Source: Stenogyne calaminthoides (taxonomy: Eukaryota; Streptophyta; Magnoliopsida; Lamiales; Lamiaceae). From it: a stretch of DNA of 64,000 nt. The notes beneath the pieces were generated by a model. The model did not search any database, was not told the DNA's origin, and saw nothing but the letters and a program-made list of their open reading frames with translations. The position numbers and the translations under genes were made by a program. Each line of letters starts with the position of its first letter. Position 1 is the stretch's first letter. The stretch is taken from NCBI GenBank assembly GCA_037126765.1, contig JBBCBC010000019.1, forward strand, positions 32,138,222 to 32,202,221, read 5' to 3'. Positions 10,113 to 20,560 of the stretch are shown one piece after another.

Positions 10113-12089
10113 TCAAGTCAGTAGCCACGCCTGAAGAAGAGGCATCACATGTAATGTTGAATGAAGCGTTCCTCATCTTCTGAAAAAGGTCACGATAAGA
10201 GGCCAACTCACTCTCAACAGCGGTCAAACGAGCTTTTAAGTCTTGAATATCAGAGTTGGTGGCATGAGTCGTCTTAGCCCTAGCGTTGGATCTTGAACTT
10301 GAAGGTTCATAGAAGGCTGCCTCTGAGCCAAAATTATAAGTTTTGCCTCTCTTATTCTTTCCTCCATTAACCTCATAAAAGATGGCAGAATCATCAATTT
10401 CATCTCCAACGACATTTTCTGACAATTTGCTAGCCTTTAAATTCTCATACTCATTCTGCAATGTAATTTCCAAGAACAAAATATTAGGCTTTGTAAATGT
10501 ATGAGCACAACACTATTAATTTCCAACAAGTACTAATTATTAGGCTTTGTAACTTTTGACAAATCCAAAATGAATTCGTCAATTCTGCATTGATCAATCT
10601 GCTAAGCTTCTAATGTTTGAAATGATTTCAAATTACAGTAGCATATCACATAGACATTCTTCAAATACTCATATATTATCTCAACTTTCTTCTTAGAGAT
10701 AAACTTCCTAAATAAAATCCTTTCAGTTTAAGCAACTCAAAACATCCCATAGTAAATTAAGCAACATAATATCAAGTCAATGCATCAGGACTGCACAACA
10801 CAAAAATATTCTTCTAAGTATCAAGTTTGATGACTACATTCTGAGCACTTAGATGGTACATGATATTTGAATAGTAGTATGCTTATGAATGAAGTCTTGA
10901 TCTATGTTTGCTACTCAAAAGACAGAGTTTCTGGATGATAAAAAAATATGCACTATTAATGTTAAAAGTCACATCAAAATTCCTCCACATAGCTAGCTAG
11001 AAACATCTGGATGTAGGACCGTTCTTCATTTCTACCCCTACCAAGTTATAACTATGCATATTCAATCAAAAATGCTGCTTAACATCTAATATTCAAATCG
11101 GAACAATAATATGGTCAGAATTGCTCCAAAAATATTATTTAGAAAATAGTTTATTTAATTTGTAATAAACAATCGAATTATTAGAAATGCTTACATAAAC
11201 TTCCTCAGCTCTAGAATTTTTCCATTGACCAGCGTCTTCATTATAGTTGAGCTTCAAAAAAACCTCAGGGACGGTAACATCTCTCCTTAGCTTATTTCCC
11301 TAAATTAAACATAAAATAGACAATTCTAAGTAAATTAAAAATTAAATACAAATATGACTTAATTAACTTAAGAAATTATACTTACCAATCGCCTTTTATG
11401 CTCAGAAATAGAAATAGCACCACCATGATGAAAACAACCATCAGTATTAGCTGCTATGTTCTTCTTGTTCCGCTCAGACATATTGATGAAATCAGGGTCC
11501 GTCTCCCATCTGGTTTTGATTTCCTTAAGCACTGTAGGAGGCAACCATGACCCTTTTGATCTCTTCCTATGAATATCAGCCAAGCTTGCTCGCACAATGG
11601 TTGACTTTAAGTGTTCATATCCGTTTAATTTCATCGTCATGCTCAGGATCCCATCTACAACGACTCTACCAAAAAACAAATAACATTTTAAATTGATATA
11701 TTTATATATAATAAAATAAAAAAGGGTAATTAAAATGCATTCATAAATTATGATATTACCCGAAACGACATATGCCACATGTGTTTCACATTTGCAGGGA
11801 TCTCGCTCCATCCAAGCCATGATTCTTCGTACTTAGATTTGATGGTTTCAGAGACATGTTTAACTGCATCTTGAGGAAAGAACCTGTTATATAATAATTA
11901 TGTAACAGACATCAGTTCACAATAAAATAATGTATTAAAATAGTCGAACAATATTAAAATGTAAGCAGGTTGAAAGTCGTACTCATTTCCATTTGGCTCT
12001 ATCAGCAACTTACTAACGTTTGATCCACACGCTGATGCTGCACTCGCAGATGCGGATATAGAACTGTCAGCTGGTGCTCTCCCAGATGT

Positions 12090-12420
12090 GCCTATCTCAG
12101 ATGAGGTTCTCTCAGATGGAGCTGTCTCAAATCTCTCAGATTGTGCTGTCTCAAATCTCTCAGATGGAGTTCCCTCAAATAGTGCTCTCTTAGATGGAGC
12201 TCTCTCGAATGCATCTATCTCAGATGGAGTTCCCTCAAATAGTGCTCTCTTAGATGAGGATCTCTCAGATGCAACTCTCTCAAATGCATCTCTCTCAGAT
12301 GGTTCTCTCTCAAGTCTCTTCAGATGGAGTTCTCTCAAATGTTGCTCTCTTAGATGGGGCTCTCTCAGATGGTGCCCTCTCAAATTTAGTTCTTGCAAAT
12401 GACGCTCTCTCAAATGGTGA
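12090..12420 (-). repeat. 15-bp coding minisatellite in exon 1 of the CACTA transposase
   Basis: On the plus strand the 15-bp unit is a variant of GCTCTCTCAGATGGA. On the minus strand it encodes pentapeptides such as SERAP, FERAP and SKRAT. Copies vary in length and sequence, and the frame changes inside the array. The region yields overlapping open frames on both strands because of its periodicity. Confidence 0.8.
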
Positions 12421-12579
12421 GTGATCGTTAAGGCACATGGATGTCGTTCTTGAGCTAGTGTCTCTAAGATGCTCCCTTAAATGTTCTCTACATATGCTTC
12501 TGCCTCTACCTCTACTGATCTTTGAGTTAGTGCCTCTGCCTTGTCCTTGAAAACCACCACGATCACTTTTACCCGTCAT

Positions 12580-14467
12580 CTATAGACATTAAACAAGAAA
12601 GTTAATATTATTTTCGTTAATTATAATTCCAGTATTTTTTCCAGCTTGAGAGTTATAATTCCACAGGTCTTAAAAACAACTCTTTTAGCTTACTAGATAT
12701 AAAACAGAACCAAAATGAGGTAGGATTGTGCAGTTTATTCAATAATCAATTTTGGAATTAAATTTGTCATATCTTTGGTCATATTCCATAACTTGTCTTC
12801 ACACACATATCACTAATACCTAACTGAACACCTAAAGCAGATCAAAAGAAAATGACTAAAATGATAGTCTTTCCAACAAGTTCTCTTGATGGATTCAGCT
12901 CTTAAATATATCCAGTTTAAAAAATGGAACCCTCAATCTCTGGTTTCCTCAATTAAAAATAATGACTTCAAACTCCATTAACACATTACAAATGTCCGGA
13001 TTTCAAGGATTTCTAAATTGTATAACATGACATAAGTAGAGAAATTACTCACCATGCAGAAGCAAGCAGTTGAGCTAAGTCATGCAATAGAGAAAGCCAG
13101 CAAACTGCTCTTTCTTCAATACCTTATTACTGTAAAGAAAATCAATGAACACCTTTAATGTAGAAAGGTCATACATACAAACACACAATGAATACCAGTA
13201 GAAGAAAAACCAAGTAAAATGTCAAAATTCATACCAAAAAGCCTAGTAAAATTGTAAAGCATGATTTTAACTCTGAAGCATGATTGTAAAGCCTTTATTC
13301 TTGTTTTAACAGCATAAGAAGCAATTGCTTCTTCAATCTGAGATCATCAAATTGGTACTAGAATCTGATGTTTAATTTATTTTTGTTTCTCTTCTTGGGT
13401 GAATTTATCAAAATTTAGTAAATTCAAGAGCATAGACACCAAGATAGAATCCTTTTTGTGTCTCATATACTGCTAAAATTGTAAAACACAAAATAATATA
13501 ATTAAGAAGTGTATTAGCTACAATCTGCAAATCTATAAGTTATGGTTTATGGAAAACAATGAAGCAAACAGAAGCTAGAGCAAAATAATAGATCCTAATT
13601 AATAAATATCAATGGTATCTCAACACACCAGCATTCTTCTCCATATAACAAACGAATATGCAAACTCCCAAATAATTGTATTACAAATGTGCCTTAGCGG
13701 GAAAAATTAAAAAGAAGAAAGACACACACTCAAATGTCGGTCTAATCATGAATCAAGTCAAGTAAATAGAGAGATCCAAAGAAAATAAAAATAAAAAGTT
13801 GCTCAGCCATTTGCACTAATTATCATCACTAATTAACAAAGAGCATCAAGACCACCAGAGCTTGAGTTAGAGTTAGTACTATAGATATTAAAAAAATTCC
13901 ACATCTACTAGACATGTGTATAATATATACATAGATGATTTCTCAAAGGCTTAAAAACTTCTCACTATCCCTCGATTAAGAATAAATATTCCTAGACATT
14001 TTAATGAAATAAGATCAGTAATCCAACCAACAATTCCGAATTCAAGCTAATTTAGTTCCACACGACTCTCCAATCAAAATACAGAACACGTTTGGCAATG
14101 TCAGAACAATATCCGAGCAAATAATTCAACAATAGCAGAGAACATTAAGAACATTAAGAGAGCATTGGAGGTGATCAATGAAAAAATCAGATCAGATAAG
14201 TCATAAATTATAAATTACCTCTCAAGCAAAGAAGAAGTGCCAGAAATTGGTGAATTTGAAGGTTTAATAATCTGAAATATCGATCGCCCAAGGTTCATGA
14301 TTATAGAAGATCGAAGTAAGAAGAGAGTCAGAACCATCCTACAATACTAATCAAGCCACCAAAAATAACCCTAGCAACTGAAATCAAACGATACTAATCA
14401 TTTAATTAATTTAATCTAGCAAATGAAATCGAGAAAACTAATAACAAGAAGTAAGAAATCTTACTCT
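12580..14467 (-). other. 5' intron region of the CACTA gene
   Basis: AT-rich sequence upstream of exon 1 of the transposase. This is where En/Spm-type elements often keep a TNP2/TNPD coding region, but no such protein similarity is visible on either strand. Interpreted as a leader intron with the catalytic gene absent. Confidence 0.45.
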
Positions 14468-14690
14468 GAGAAGCGATTGAGTGGAGGAGGTGGAGCTAAG
14501 GGTGGTCGGAGGTAACTACTACTGGAGGTGCTCGGAGACGCGACAACTTCAGGACATTGGTTCGTTGGATGAGCGAGGCAACTGGAAGGCAACGATGCGG
14601 CTGGATTGCTGCCAAGTATTGACGGCGCGACAGTTGCAGGTCGCCGGAGGCCGGTGGCCGTGAGCGTGAGAAATCAGTTGCGTGGTGGAA
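14465..14690 (-). promoter_or_regulatory. Probable first untranslated exon and promoter side of the CACTA gene
   Basis: A GC-rich island in AT-rich surroundings, ending on the minus strand in a good donor (CTCAGA|GTAAGA, 14465/14464). It looks like a 5'-UTR exon of the transcription unit whose coding exons begin at 12579. The 60-codon plus-strand ORF here is considered a by-product of the GC content. Confidence 0.4.
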
Positions 14691-14790
14691 AAATAGGGAA
14701 GTTATACGCGTGTTGCGGTCGTTACCCTCCGTTGGGCTTGTTTAAAGCAAACCTAAATATACGCCCAAATCTTTAAGTATTTAAAATCAA

Positions 14791-15729
14791 GGGCCCGGTT
14801 ATTCGCACCCCCATAATTAGGAGATACACCCATTGATTAATTCACCCACCCATTTTTTTAGACATTAGTAGATACACACCCTGCAAAATATCAATATTAC
14901 CCTTATTCAATATAATTATTCTTTTATTGTTTTATTTCAAATCTACACAAAAAATACATTTTATATTTTTCTCTAGGTTAATGACAACGAGCGTTTCATT
15001 TTCATTTTGGTGGTGAATTGGTATTATAAAGTCATCGTGTGTTAAGTTTTTTGACAAAAAAAACGTGTGTTTGAAAAAAAAAAACTGGGTAGAGTGATTT
15101 TCGAACCTGGTGTTTTGAAATTCCACCAAATTTTCAACAAAATTTTGTTGAAATTATTAGAGATTTTCAAAAGAAATTTTTCGAAATTTGTGATTTTTCA
15201 CATATTCTCTATATTTCGGTATATATTTTACGAAAATAGTGATGTATTTCAACATGTTGTTTCCGAAAACGATGATATATTTCAATAAACCAGGTTTGAA
15301 ATATGCATGACGGGAAAAATTTAAAATTAAGTTCGTGAATGATAATTATACTATTTTCATCGTACATCTAGGTCTAAAACTCAATATGTCATAATCAATA
15401 CCCTAAACATTAAACAAACAATAACATAAAACATTCAACATTTCAAACTTGATAGGTTTCCCACCCACCATAATTGCTACACAAAAAATGAACTAAGCTA
15501 TGATGGTAGACGATGTTGGAAGATAAAAATAATGAACTCGTCGTGTGGAATGGAGAAATCTGGATCGTAACTTTTTAAATTTTCAATAAAGTAAAAAGTG
15601 GTATAGTATTAATTGTTTAAGTTGTTTTAACTATTCAAAGGTAGAGGAGTCATTTTTTAATTACAATGAAATAATAAAAAACTGATGAGGGTGTATCTCC
15701 TAATTAAGGGGGTGTTAATAACCGGACCC
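14791..15729. mobile_element. Non-autonomous Mutator-like (MULE) element
   Basis: Terminal inverted repeats of about 41 bp: the left starts GGGCCCGGTTATTCGCACCC and the right, reversed, starts GGGTCCGGTTATTAACACCC. Both go on to AATTAGGAGATACACCC. The 9-bp sequence TAAAATCAA is perfectly duplicated on both sides (14782-14790, 15730-15738); 9 bp is the Mutator target size. The 0.94-kb interior is AT-rich and codes for nothing recognisable. It lies inside the CACTA element. Confidence 0.85.
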
Positions 15730-15934
15730 TAAAATCAATTTTCTCAGTTTTGGCCCAATGTACTTAGACAAAAATTCTGATCATCTTGGCAAGTCCAAAT
15801 AGCAAGATGCATAATATTTCTTAATTTTATTACTTAAGTCAAGAATAAGTGTTAGTTTTTGCGACTCTGTCTCATGTATGAAATCATCTCATAGAAATTT
15901 TTTGTTAATTAAAAATATTATTTAATATGTGGGG

Positions 15935-16400
15935 ATTATTCCAAGAGAGTGGCATTGGAATTTCTGTTGGGAAGAGACAATTCCAATATTTTTTTTCAAC
16001 AGTAAAATTTCAATGATTTTCGAAAAATGAAGGAAATTTTGTTGGATTTTTCCAATGGTTGCATGTGTTGTTGGAATTTCTGTTGGATTTTTCCAGTGGT
16101 TGCATATGTCGTTGGAATTTCCGTTGGATTTTTCCAATGGTTGCACATGTCATTGGAATTTTTGTTGGATTTTCCAATGGTTGCATATGTCGTTGGAATT
16201 TCCGTTGGATTTTTCCATTGGTTGCATATGTCGTTGGAATTTATGTTGGATTTTTCCAATGATTGCATGTGTTGTTGAAATTTTCGTTGAAACTTTCCAA
16301 CAAACGCACTTGTCGCTGGAAAGACTGTTGGAATTTTTTAAAATTCCAATGGTTTTCTTCTCTGTTGGAATTTTTCCGTTTGAATTAACCTGTTTTCTAG
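15935..16400. repeat. CACTA subterminal repeats, right (5') end
   Basis: Dense GTTGGAAT/TTCCAAC motifs mirror those at the left end. They include a regular 41-bp tandem array. Confidence 0.8.
16040..16290 (+). repeat. 41-bp tandem repeat, about six copies
   Basis: The unit is a variant of GTTGGATTTTTCCAATGGTT followed by GCATATGTCGTTGGAATTTCC. Each copy carries two motifs in opposite orientation. Copies start near 16040, 16082, 16123, 16164, 16205 and 16245. Open frames of all phases here are a consequence of the repeat. Confidence 0.85.
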
Positions 16401-16408
16401 TAGTGTGA

Positions 16409-16830
16409 TTTTATTACACTTGCATTGGGCTGTTTGGTATTGCATTAGCTGGTTTGTAAATTGCATAACGAGATGATGCATCATTTGATTACCGCTTATT
16501 GTTTCTTCCTGAAATTTAGTATGATTTAGTTCCCTTGAACAGGTGGTAGGGAATGATGAGGATTCAAATCTCATATATTTTGCCTAAAAAAGCATCAATT
16601 AGTTTATGTTTGATTTGATATATATTATGTTCCTATGTTTGTAAAACAATACTTCTAGGCAGTGTTTTACAGAGTACTGTTGCTAATTGGTTGGCTAAAC
16701 TCGGAAACTTTTGCAGGGAAACCTTCTTTTACTAATAAACAAGACAAGAAGTATAATGACTGCTATTAAGATAAAAATGTTCCATATACTTACCATATGC
16801 TGCTGATTGATTTTTAATTCTCTATCATGT
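16409..16830. other. Flanking spacer right of the CACTA element
   Basis: Continues the pre-insertion locus. AT-rich, probably the intron preceding the exon fragment at 16834. Confidence 0.4.
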
Positions 16831-16833
16831 AGC

Positions 16834-16923
16834 CTTCTCTCAATAGCTGAGGAAACCAAGAACGAGTTCCTATCTAATGCTATTGGGACTGCTATGAACT
16901 GGATCCCTTTACTATGGTTGAAG
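16834..16923 (+). pseudogene. Exon fragment similar to HD-ZIP III transcription factors
   Basis: After a plausible acceptor (ATCATGTAG, ending 16832) the frame reads LLSIAEETKNEFLSNAIGTA and on to WIPLLWLK. HD-ZIP III proteins (REVOLUTA/PHABULOSA family) have LLSIAEETLAEFLSKATGTA followed by a Trp-containing segment, at an exon start directly after the leucine zipper. The match is good for 20 residues, then weaker. The exon is cut at 16924 by the copia LTR and no other HD-ZIP III exon is visible in the window. It is probably a stray or dying gene copy. The match is recalled, not searched. Confidence 0.5.
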
Positions 16924-16930
16924 GTGTTAG

Positions 16931-18475
16931 TGTTAGTGTCCTAGAGACAATCATTTGTATGGACATAATACTAAGATAATATTTAGTGTTGGTTTAATAT
17001 TATTGTTTATTTAATATTAAATGTATGGCATTACACTTATTAGAATATTATGTTTGATTGTTTGCATTTGTTCTTATCTGTGTTCCCTTGAATCACTATT
17101 GTCATTGAGTACATGAGAACTCAGATGACTTAAGCATGATTCTCAAACAGCCCCGATCAAGGATCATCGAGAATGGGATATCGATGACGCAATGGAGATT
17201 GGTGTGCGATCTGCATCATACTCTTAGAGAGTGTAGTAAGATCTCACTTACTACGAGATACTAGGTATCTCATGATGGATGCACAAATACCTTAGAGGGT
17301 ATTGGTATACTCATCCGAGCAACCGTTTGATGTAGTTCCACTATATGTGTCTACGGGTGTCTCGGTTAGTGGGAGCGATGTGATACTCCTCTGACTTGAG
17401 GTTAATACGCACGATATGTGTGGAGTGATGAACTTTGACTATGACCGACGCTTACACCCTTCAATGGGTAGATATGGCTTGGATTGAGTTCATCACGAAA
17501 TGCATGTGCATGGTAGTTGAACCAAGATAAGGATTCATTCCTCAAAGTGGATTTAGAGAGAATACTCATCTTCTCGTCATAATTGGATCAAAGTCATTGG
17601 TCAATGCTCGTCACCTTGGACTTTGTGACCAAAGGTGACACGAATGATTAATTAGTGATTCGAGATAAATCGATTAAGCTATTTGAATAGACACTTCATC
17701 ATGTTCAAGGCCAATCGAAAATTCGTGAATGAAAGAAGGAAATCGCAATAGCCCATGTTACGATTCTGGTAGTAGTTGCGTTTTCTTTAGCAACGCACCT
17801 CATATATTGAGATTATCGATTTATTGTCTAGGGTTCAATTAAGACCGTTAGTTTGACCAATCGCTTTCGATATATGAGGGGCCCGGGTCACACAACAAGT
17901 AACTCAAGTGTCACGGATTATAGTTGGTTGATTAAGTATTAAATTAGATTTAATATTTAATTTATGGAGAATTAATAATATATTAATTTGGAATTAATTA
18001 TTATTATTATTTAATTAAATTAGATTTAATTAAATAAGAATCCCAAAATAATATTATGGAATATTATTGTAGAAAATTATCTGTAGGGAAAAACGTATCT
18101 TTGAGATATGGTTTTCAAGATTAGGAATTATCTTCCTAATAGAGATTTGCTTAAGATATGAGCTATTCTCTCCCTATATATATGAGGTTCCGGGATTCTT
18201 TATTTACTACAACAAGAAAACCTAGTTTCTCCATAAAATCTAGGATAGGAATTTTCCTAGAAAATTCCGTCTCAGATTCAACGCTGGAAAATTTGTGCAA
18301 GTCTGTCCACGGGGATTACGTGGATACCATAGTTGAGAAATCTGTGTTTGATCTGTTGTAAGATTTCTCTTTATGTTTATATGTACTCAATTATGCAATT
18401 GTATGTTCGTTGTTGGTGAACTATTTATTTCCGCTGAGCATGTATTACGTGTTTACATGCCTCTATATTCCAACA
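16931..18475 (+). repeat. LTR of the truncated copia
   Basis: Starts TGTTAGTGTCCTAG (the exact first base is uncertain because TGTTAG occurs twice, at 16925 and 16931) and ends TTCCAACA. Directly after it comes GTGGTATTAGAGC, a primer site one base off TGGTATCAGAGC. TATATATA near 18175 may be the TATA box. Confidence 0.72.
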
Positions 18476-19402
18476 GTGGTATTAGAGCTTCAGGCTCTTA
18501 TTTAATTGATTAATTGAATTGGTTGTTGTTTTATTTAAAAAGGAATTTTTTTTTTTTATAAAACACACAGTGAGATCAAAATTGGATTTTGATCTCACCA
18601 TGTTTATTGTTGTTGGGGTCACACGGCACGGTCAAAACAAATTGGGGCAAGTGGTTATTAGATAACCCACTCACCCTTTTTTCTCCACTGACTTCGTCTT
18701 CCCCACGCTAACTAGGGTTTCACTTTTGGTGCCCCTTCGGTCTATTAGCGACACACACACCGCACGAGCGATGTCGGCCGAAGGCCCAAGATCGAGTGTC
18801 GTGCCTCACGACGCGTCGCGGCGGCTCGCGCGTGTGTCCTCGTGTCCATTCGCGTATCGCCGCCCTTTCGTCGAATGTATTGTATCTTTTCACGGTGGCG
18901 CCCCTCCTTCACCCCGTCGGTCGGGCGCGCCTTACGAATCGGGAGTATTAGCGTTAGCGCCGTAATGTGTCTTAATTTTCGACCCGTTTCGAGCGGGACC
19001 GATTAAAAGGGGCGGTGTCCCCATGGCGTCCTTGGAGGATATCGGGCTGCGGGGCGAAGTCGCGCCATGACGCGACGGGCGGCGGCGACTTCGCGCCGCC
19101 CTAATGCACTCTCGGCGAACCTCGGTTGCGGCGACCTACGGTCGTATCGGTGGAATCGTCCCCACGGGATGGATTCGAGACCGGACCCATGTTGATTTTA
19201 CCGTTCACCTATGCTCGATTAATTCTTGCTTCTTAAACTATTTTGGGTGATTTTTGGGTTTAACCATGATGAATCAAACTGTTCTTGTTTATGGTTTTGA
19301 TTTTTTGATGATGTTGAAACATATTAATCTGGATTTTGGGTTTGGAGGCTTGATTGGATCCGTTTGGAATGGGTGATGATGTTTGGAGGACTGTTATGCA
19401 AA
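18476..19402 (+). other. Copia leader with a CpG-rich island
   Basis: 18700-19200 is strongly GC- and CpG-rich inside AT-rich sequence. It holds an 80-codon ORF with no recognisable similarity and contains no rRNA or tRNA signature that I can see. It is interpreted as the element's untranslated leader. Confidence 0.45.
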
Positions 19403-19509
19403 TTGGTCATATCACCCTCCAAACATGATTCGCAGGTTGGATTTGATTCAACCTGGAGACGCTCCAGTGAACCATCTTTCACCAACCTTTGGATCCTCTT
19501 TGGATTTAT

Positions 19510-20560
19510 ATGACCTAATCTTAGATGCCAAAAGAAGTGTCTCGTTCACGCGTCGATGACGTTTTTCTTTTCTCGGAAATAGTTGATGTGTTATAGGATA
19601 CATTTAAGTGAGTGGTGTGCACAGTTAATTGCATAGAGATTTTCCATCAATGTCCCATATCAGATACACTCATCATTTCAAAAATGATGTCATTCTTATT
19701 AGAAGAAACTTAGTGTCCTTTAATCAAATTTTAGAAACTGAAAGTGAATTCTTTCTAAAACCGGGAACACAAAGATAATCTCAAAAACTTTATCTTCAAA
19801 AGATAGGTGCACTTCTCCCATCGCTTTAATCGCTACTTCTCATGTAGCATAAGAATGTCTCGCTACTTGCGTAGTATTGCAATAATCGTTACTCCAGAAG
19901 CATTACAATATCGCCACTTACGTAGCATTGCAATGTCTTCTACTTTAAATAACGTTGCCCGATTGTGATGAGGATCTCACTCCCACTACGTTGCGGATCA
20001 TTTAGAACCCGTGAAGCCAACATGATTAGTGGATCTCGTATCAACCACCCACGAATGAGAAGTATCGCCGCTAAACAAGTTTCAACAACTAGTGTGTGAG
20101 AATTACCTTTCTTTTCGTCCTTTTGGGGGTTGGAGCAGCAAAACCTCCATTGTCCTTTTCACCGCACAAGACTTCTCTTTGGATTCTCCTCGACTCAACA
20201 AGCATTCCTCATCTTACCATTGCCGGGCAAATGATTGAGTTTTATTGCTTATGGCTTTGAAGGCGGACCACTTGTCAGTCAAAGCTTGAGTTTGGTGCTT
20301 TATCATCATTTCGCCGAGTCCAAAAGTTTGCAACAAATTAGGCAAGCGAGGCAAAATGCTCAAAAACCTTTTCGGGCAGAGAATGAAGTACCAAATTCAT
20401 CCGGAGTCTCGGATCATAATGACTCGAGAATCTCAAGTTTGTTCAGATGGGCCATCTATTTTGAGGACGTAATCCTTACGGGTTTTTCCTCCACCATTTT
20501 CAAAGGATTTACATCTCATGAGGTGATCGACGAGTCACGCATGTTTTGACTCGTCGGTTG
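19510..20560 (-). pseudogene. Copia gag/protease/pre-integrase remnant
   Basis: The minus strand contains LVVETCLA and the HTTH region with a SEKRKT-like run before GWHLRLGH-type wording, all with many stops and frameshifts. It is the counterpart of 45000-46036 in the full-length copia, and no product is possible. The plus-strand ORF at 20235-20549 is its antisense shadow. Confidence 0.6.

Larger units (their letters stand above)
5753..10120 (+). mobile_element. Internally deleted Athila-type Gypsy retrotransposon
   Basis: The 5-bp duplication GTAGC flanks it (5748-5752, 10121-10125). It has a 5' LTR (5753-7333), a primer site, gag and protease, but RT, RNase H, integrase and nearly all of the 3' LTR are missing. 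The right end is only GATCAAGTCA, the same ten bases that end the 5' LTR. So this is a true insertion that later lost its 3' two-thirds, not a captured fragment. It lies in the last exon of the CACTA transposase. Confidence 0.85.
5687..12579 (-). pseudogene. Ptta/En/Spm-family (TNPA-like) transposase gene, split and frameshifted
   Basis: Members of this plant family (Pfam Transposase_24) act as the DNA-binding partner in CACTA transposition. Minus-strand exons with GT-AG borders: 12579-11983, 11883-11760, 11665-11386, 11299-11195, 10455-10121 and, beyond the Athila insertion, 5747-5687. Exon 1 has a Gly/Arg-rich start and a pentapeptide repeat. Exon 2 gives EESWLGWSEIPANVKHMWHM. Exon 3 gives RCRWDPEHDDEIKRI, RKRSKGSWLPPTVLKEIK and the family hallmark SISEHKRRL. 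Exon 4 gives RRDVTVPEVFLKLNY. Exon 5 holds a coiled coil (IQDLKARLTAVESELASY), and the acidic end reads FDNDDDDS-stop. Defects: a frameshift in the exon-1 repeat (about 12320-12410), a one-base shift in exon 3 near 11625 (TGA in frame), and Athila in the last exon. Leaving out the Athila and one GTAGC copy restores an open join at the insertion site, so the insertion interrupted a real exon. Confidence 0.85.
4928..16405 (-). mobile_element. CACTA (En/Spm-type) DNA transposon, 11.5 kb with nested insertions
   Basis: The left end begins CACTACAACAAAAA and the right end, reversed, begins CACTACTAGAAAA. The 3-bp target duplication TGA flanks both ends (4925-4927, 16406-16408). Both ends hold dense subterminal TTCCAAC/GTTGGAA motifs. 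Inside, on the minus strand, is a Ptta/En/Spm-family transposase gene. No TNP2-type catalytic transposase is visible, so this copy is probably non-autonomous. Later insertions are an internally deleted Athila (5753-10120) and a MULE-type element (14791-15729). Without these two the element is about 6.2 kb. Terminal bases and target duplication make the boundaries secure. Confidence 0.93.
16931..19402 (+). mobile_element. Truncated Ty1/copia element (5' LTR, primer site, leader)
   Basis: The LTR is followed by an initiator-tRNA-Met-type primer site and about 0.9 kb of leader, then the sequence switches into an inverted copia remnant. No gag-pol and no 3' LTR are present. The LTR is unrelated to those of the other copia elements here. 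Confidence 0.7.

Noticed and set aside
14481..14663. 60-codon plus-strand ORF
   Set aside because: Lies in the GC-rich untranslated exon of the minus-strand CACTA gene. No homology.
15922..16408. Overlapping ORFs on both strands in the CACTA right end
   Set aside because: Produced by the 41-bp tandem repeat, which lacks stops in several frames. Not a gene.
18726..18965. GC-rich segment suspected to be rDNA or an organellar insert
   Set aside because: I could recognise no conserved rRNA core words or tRNA structure. It follows the copia primer site in leader position.
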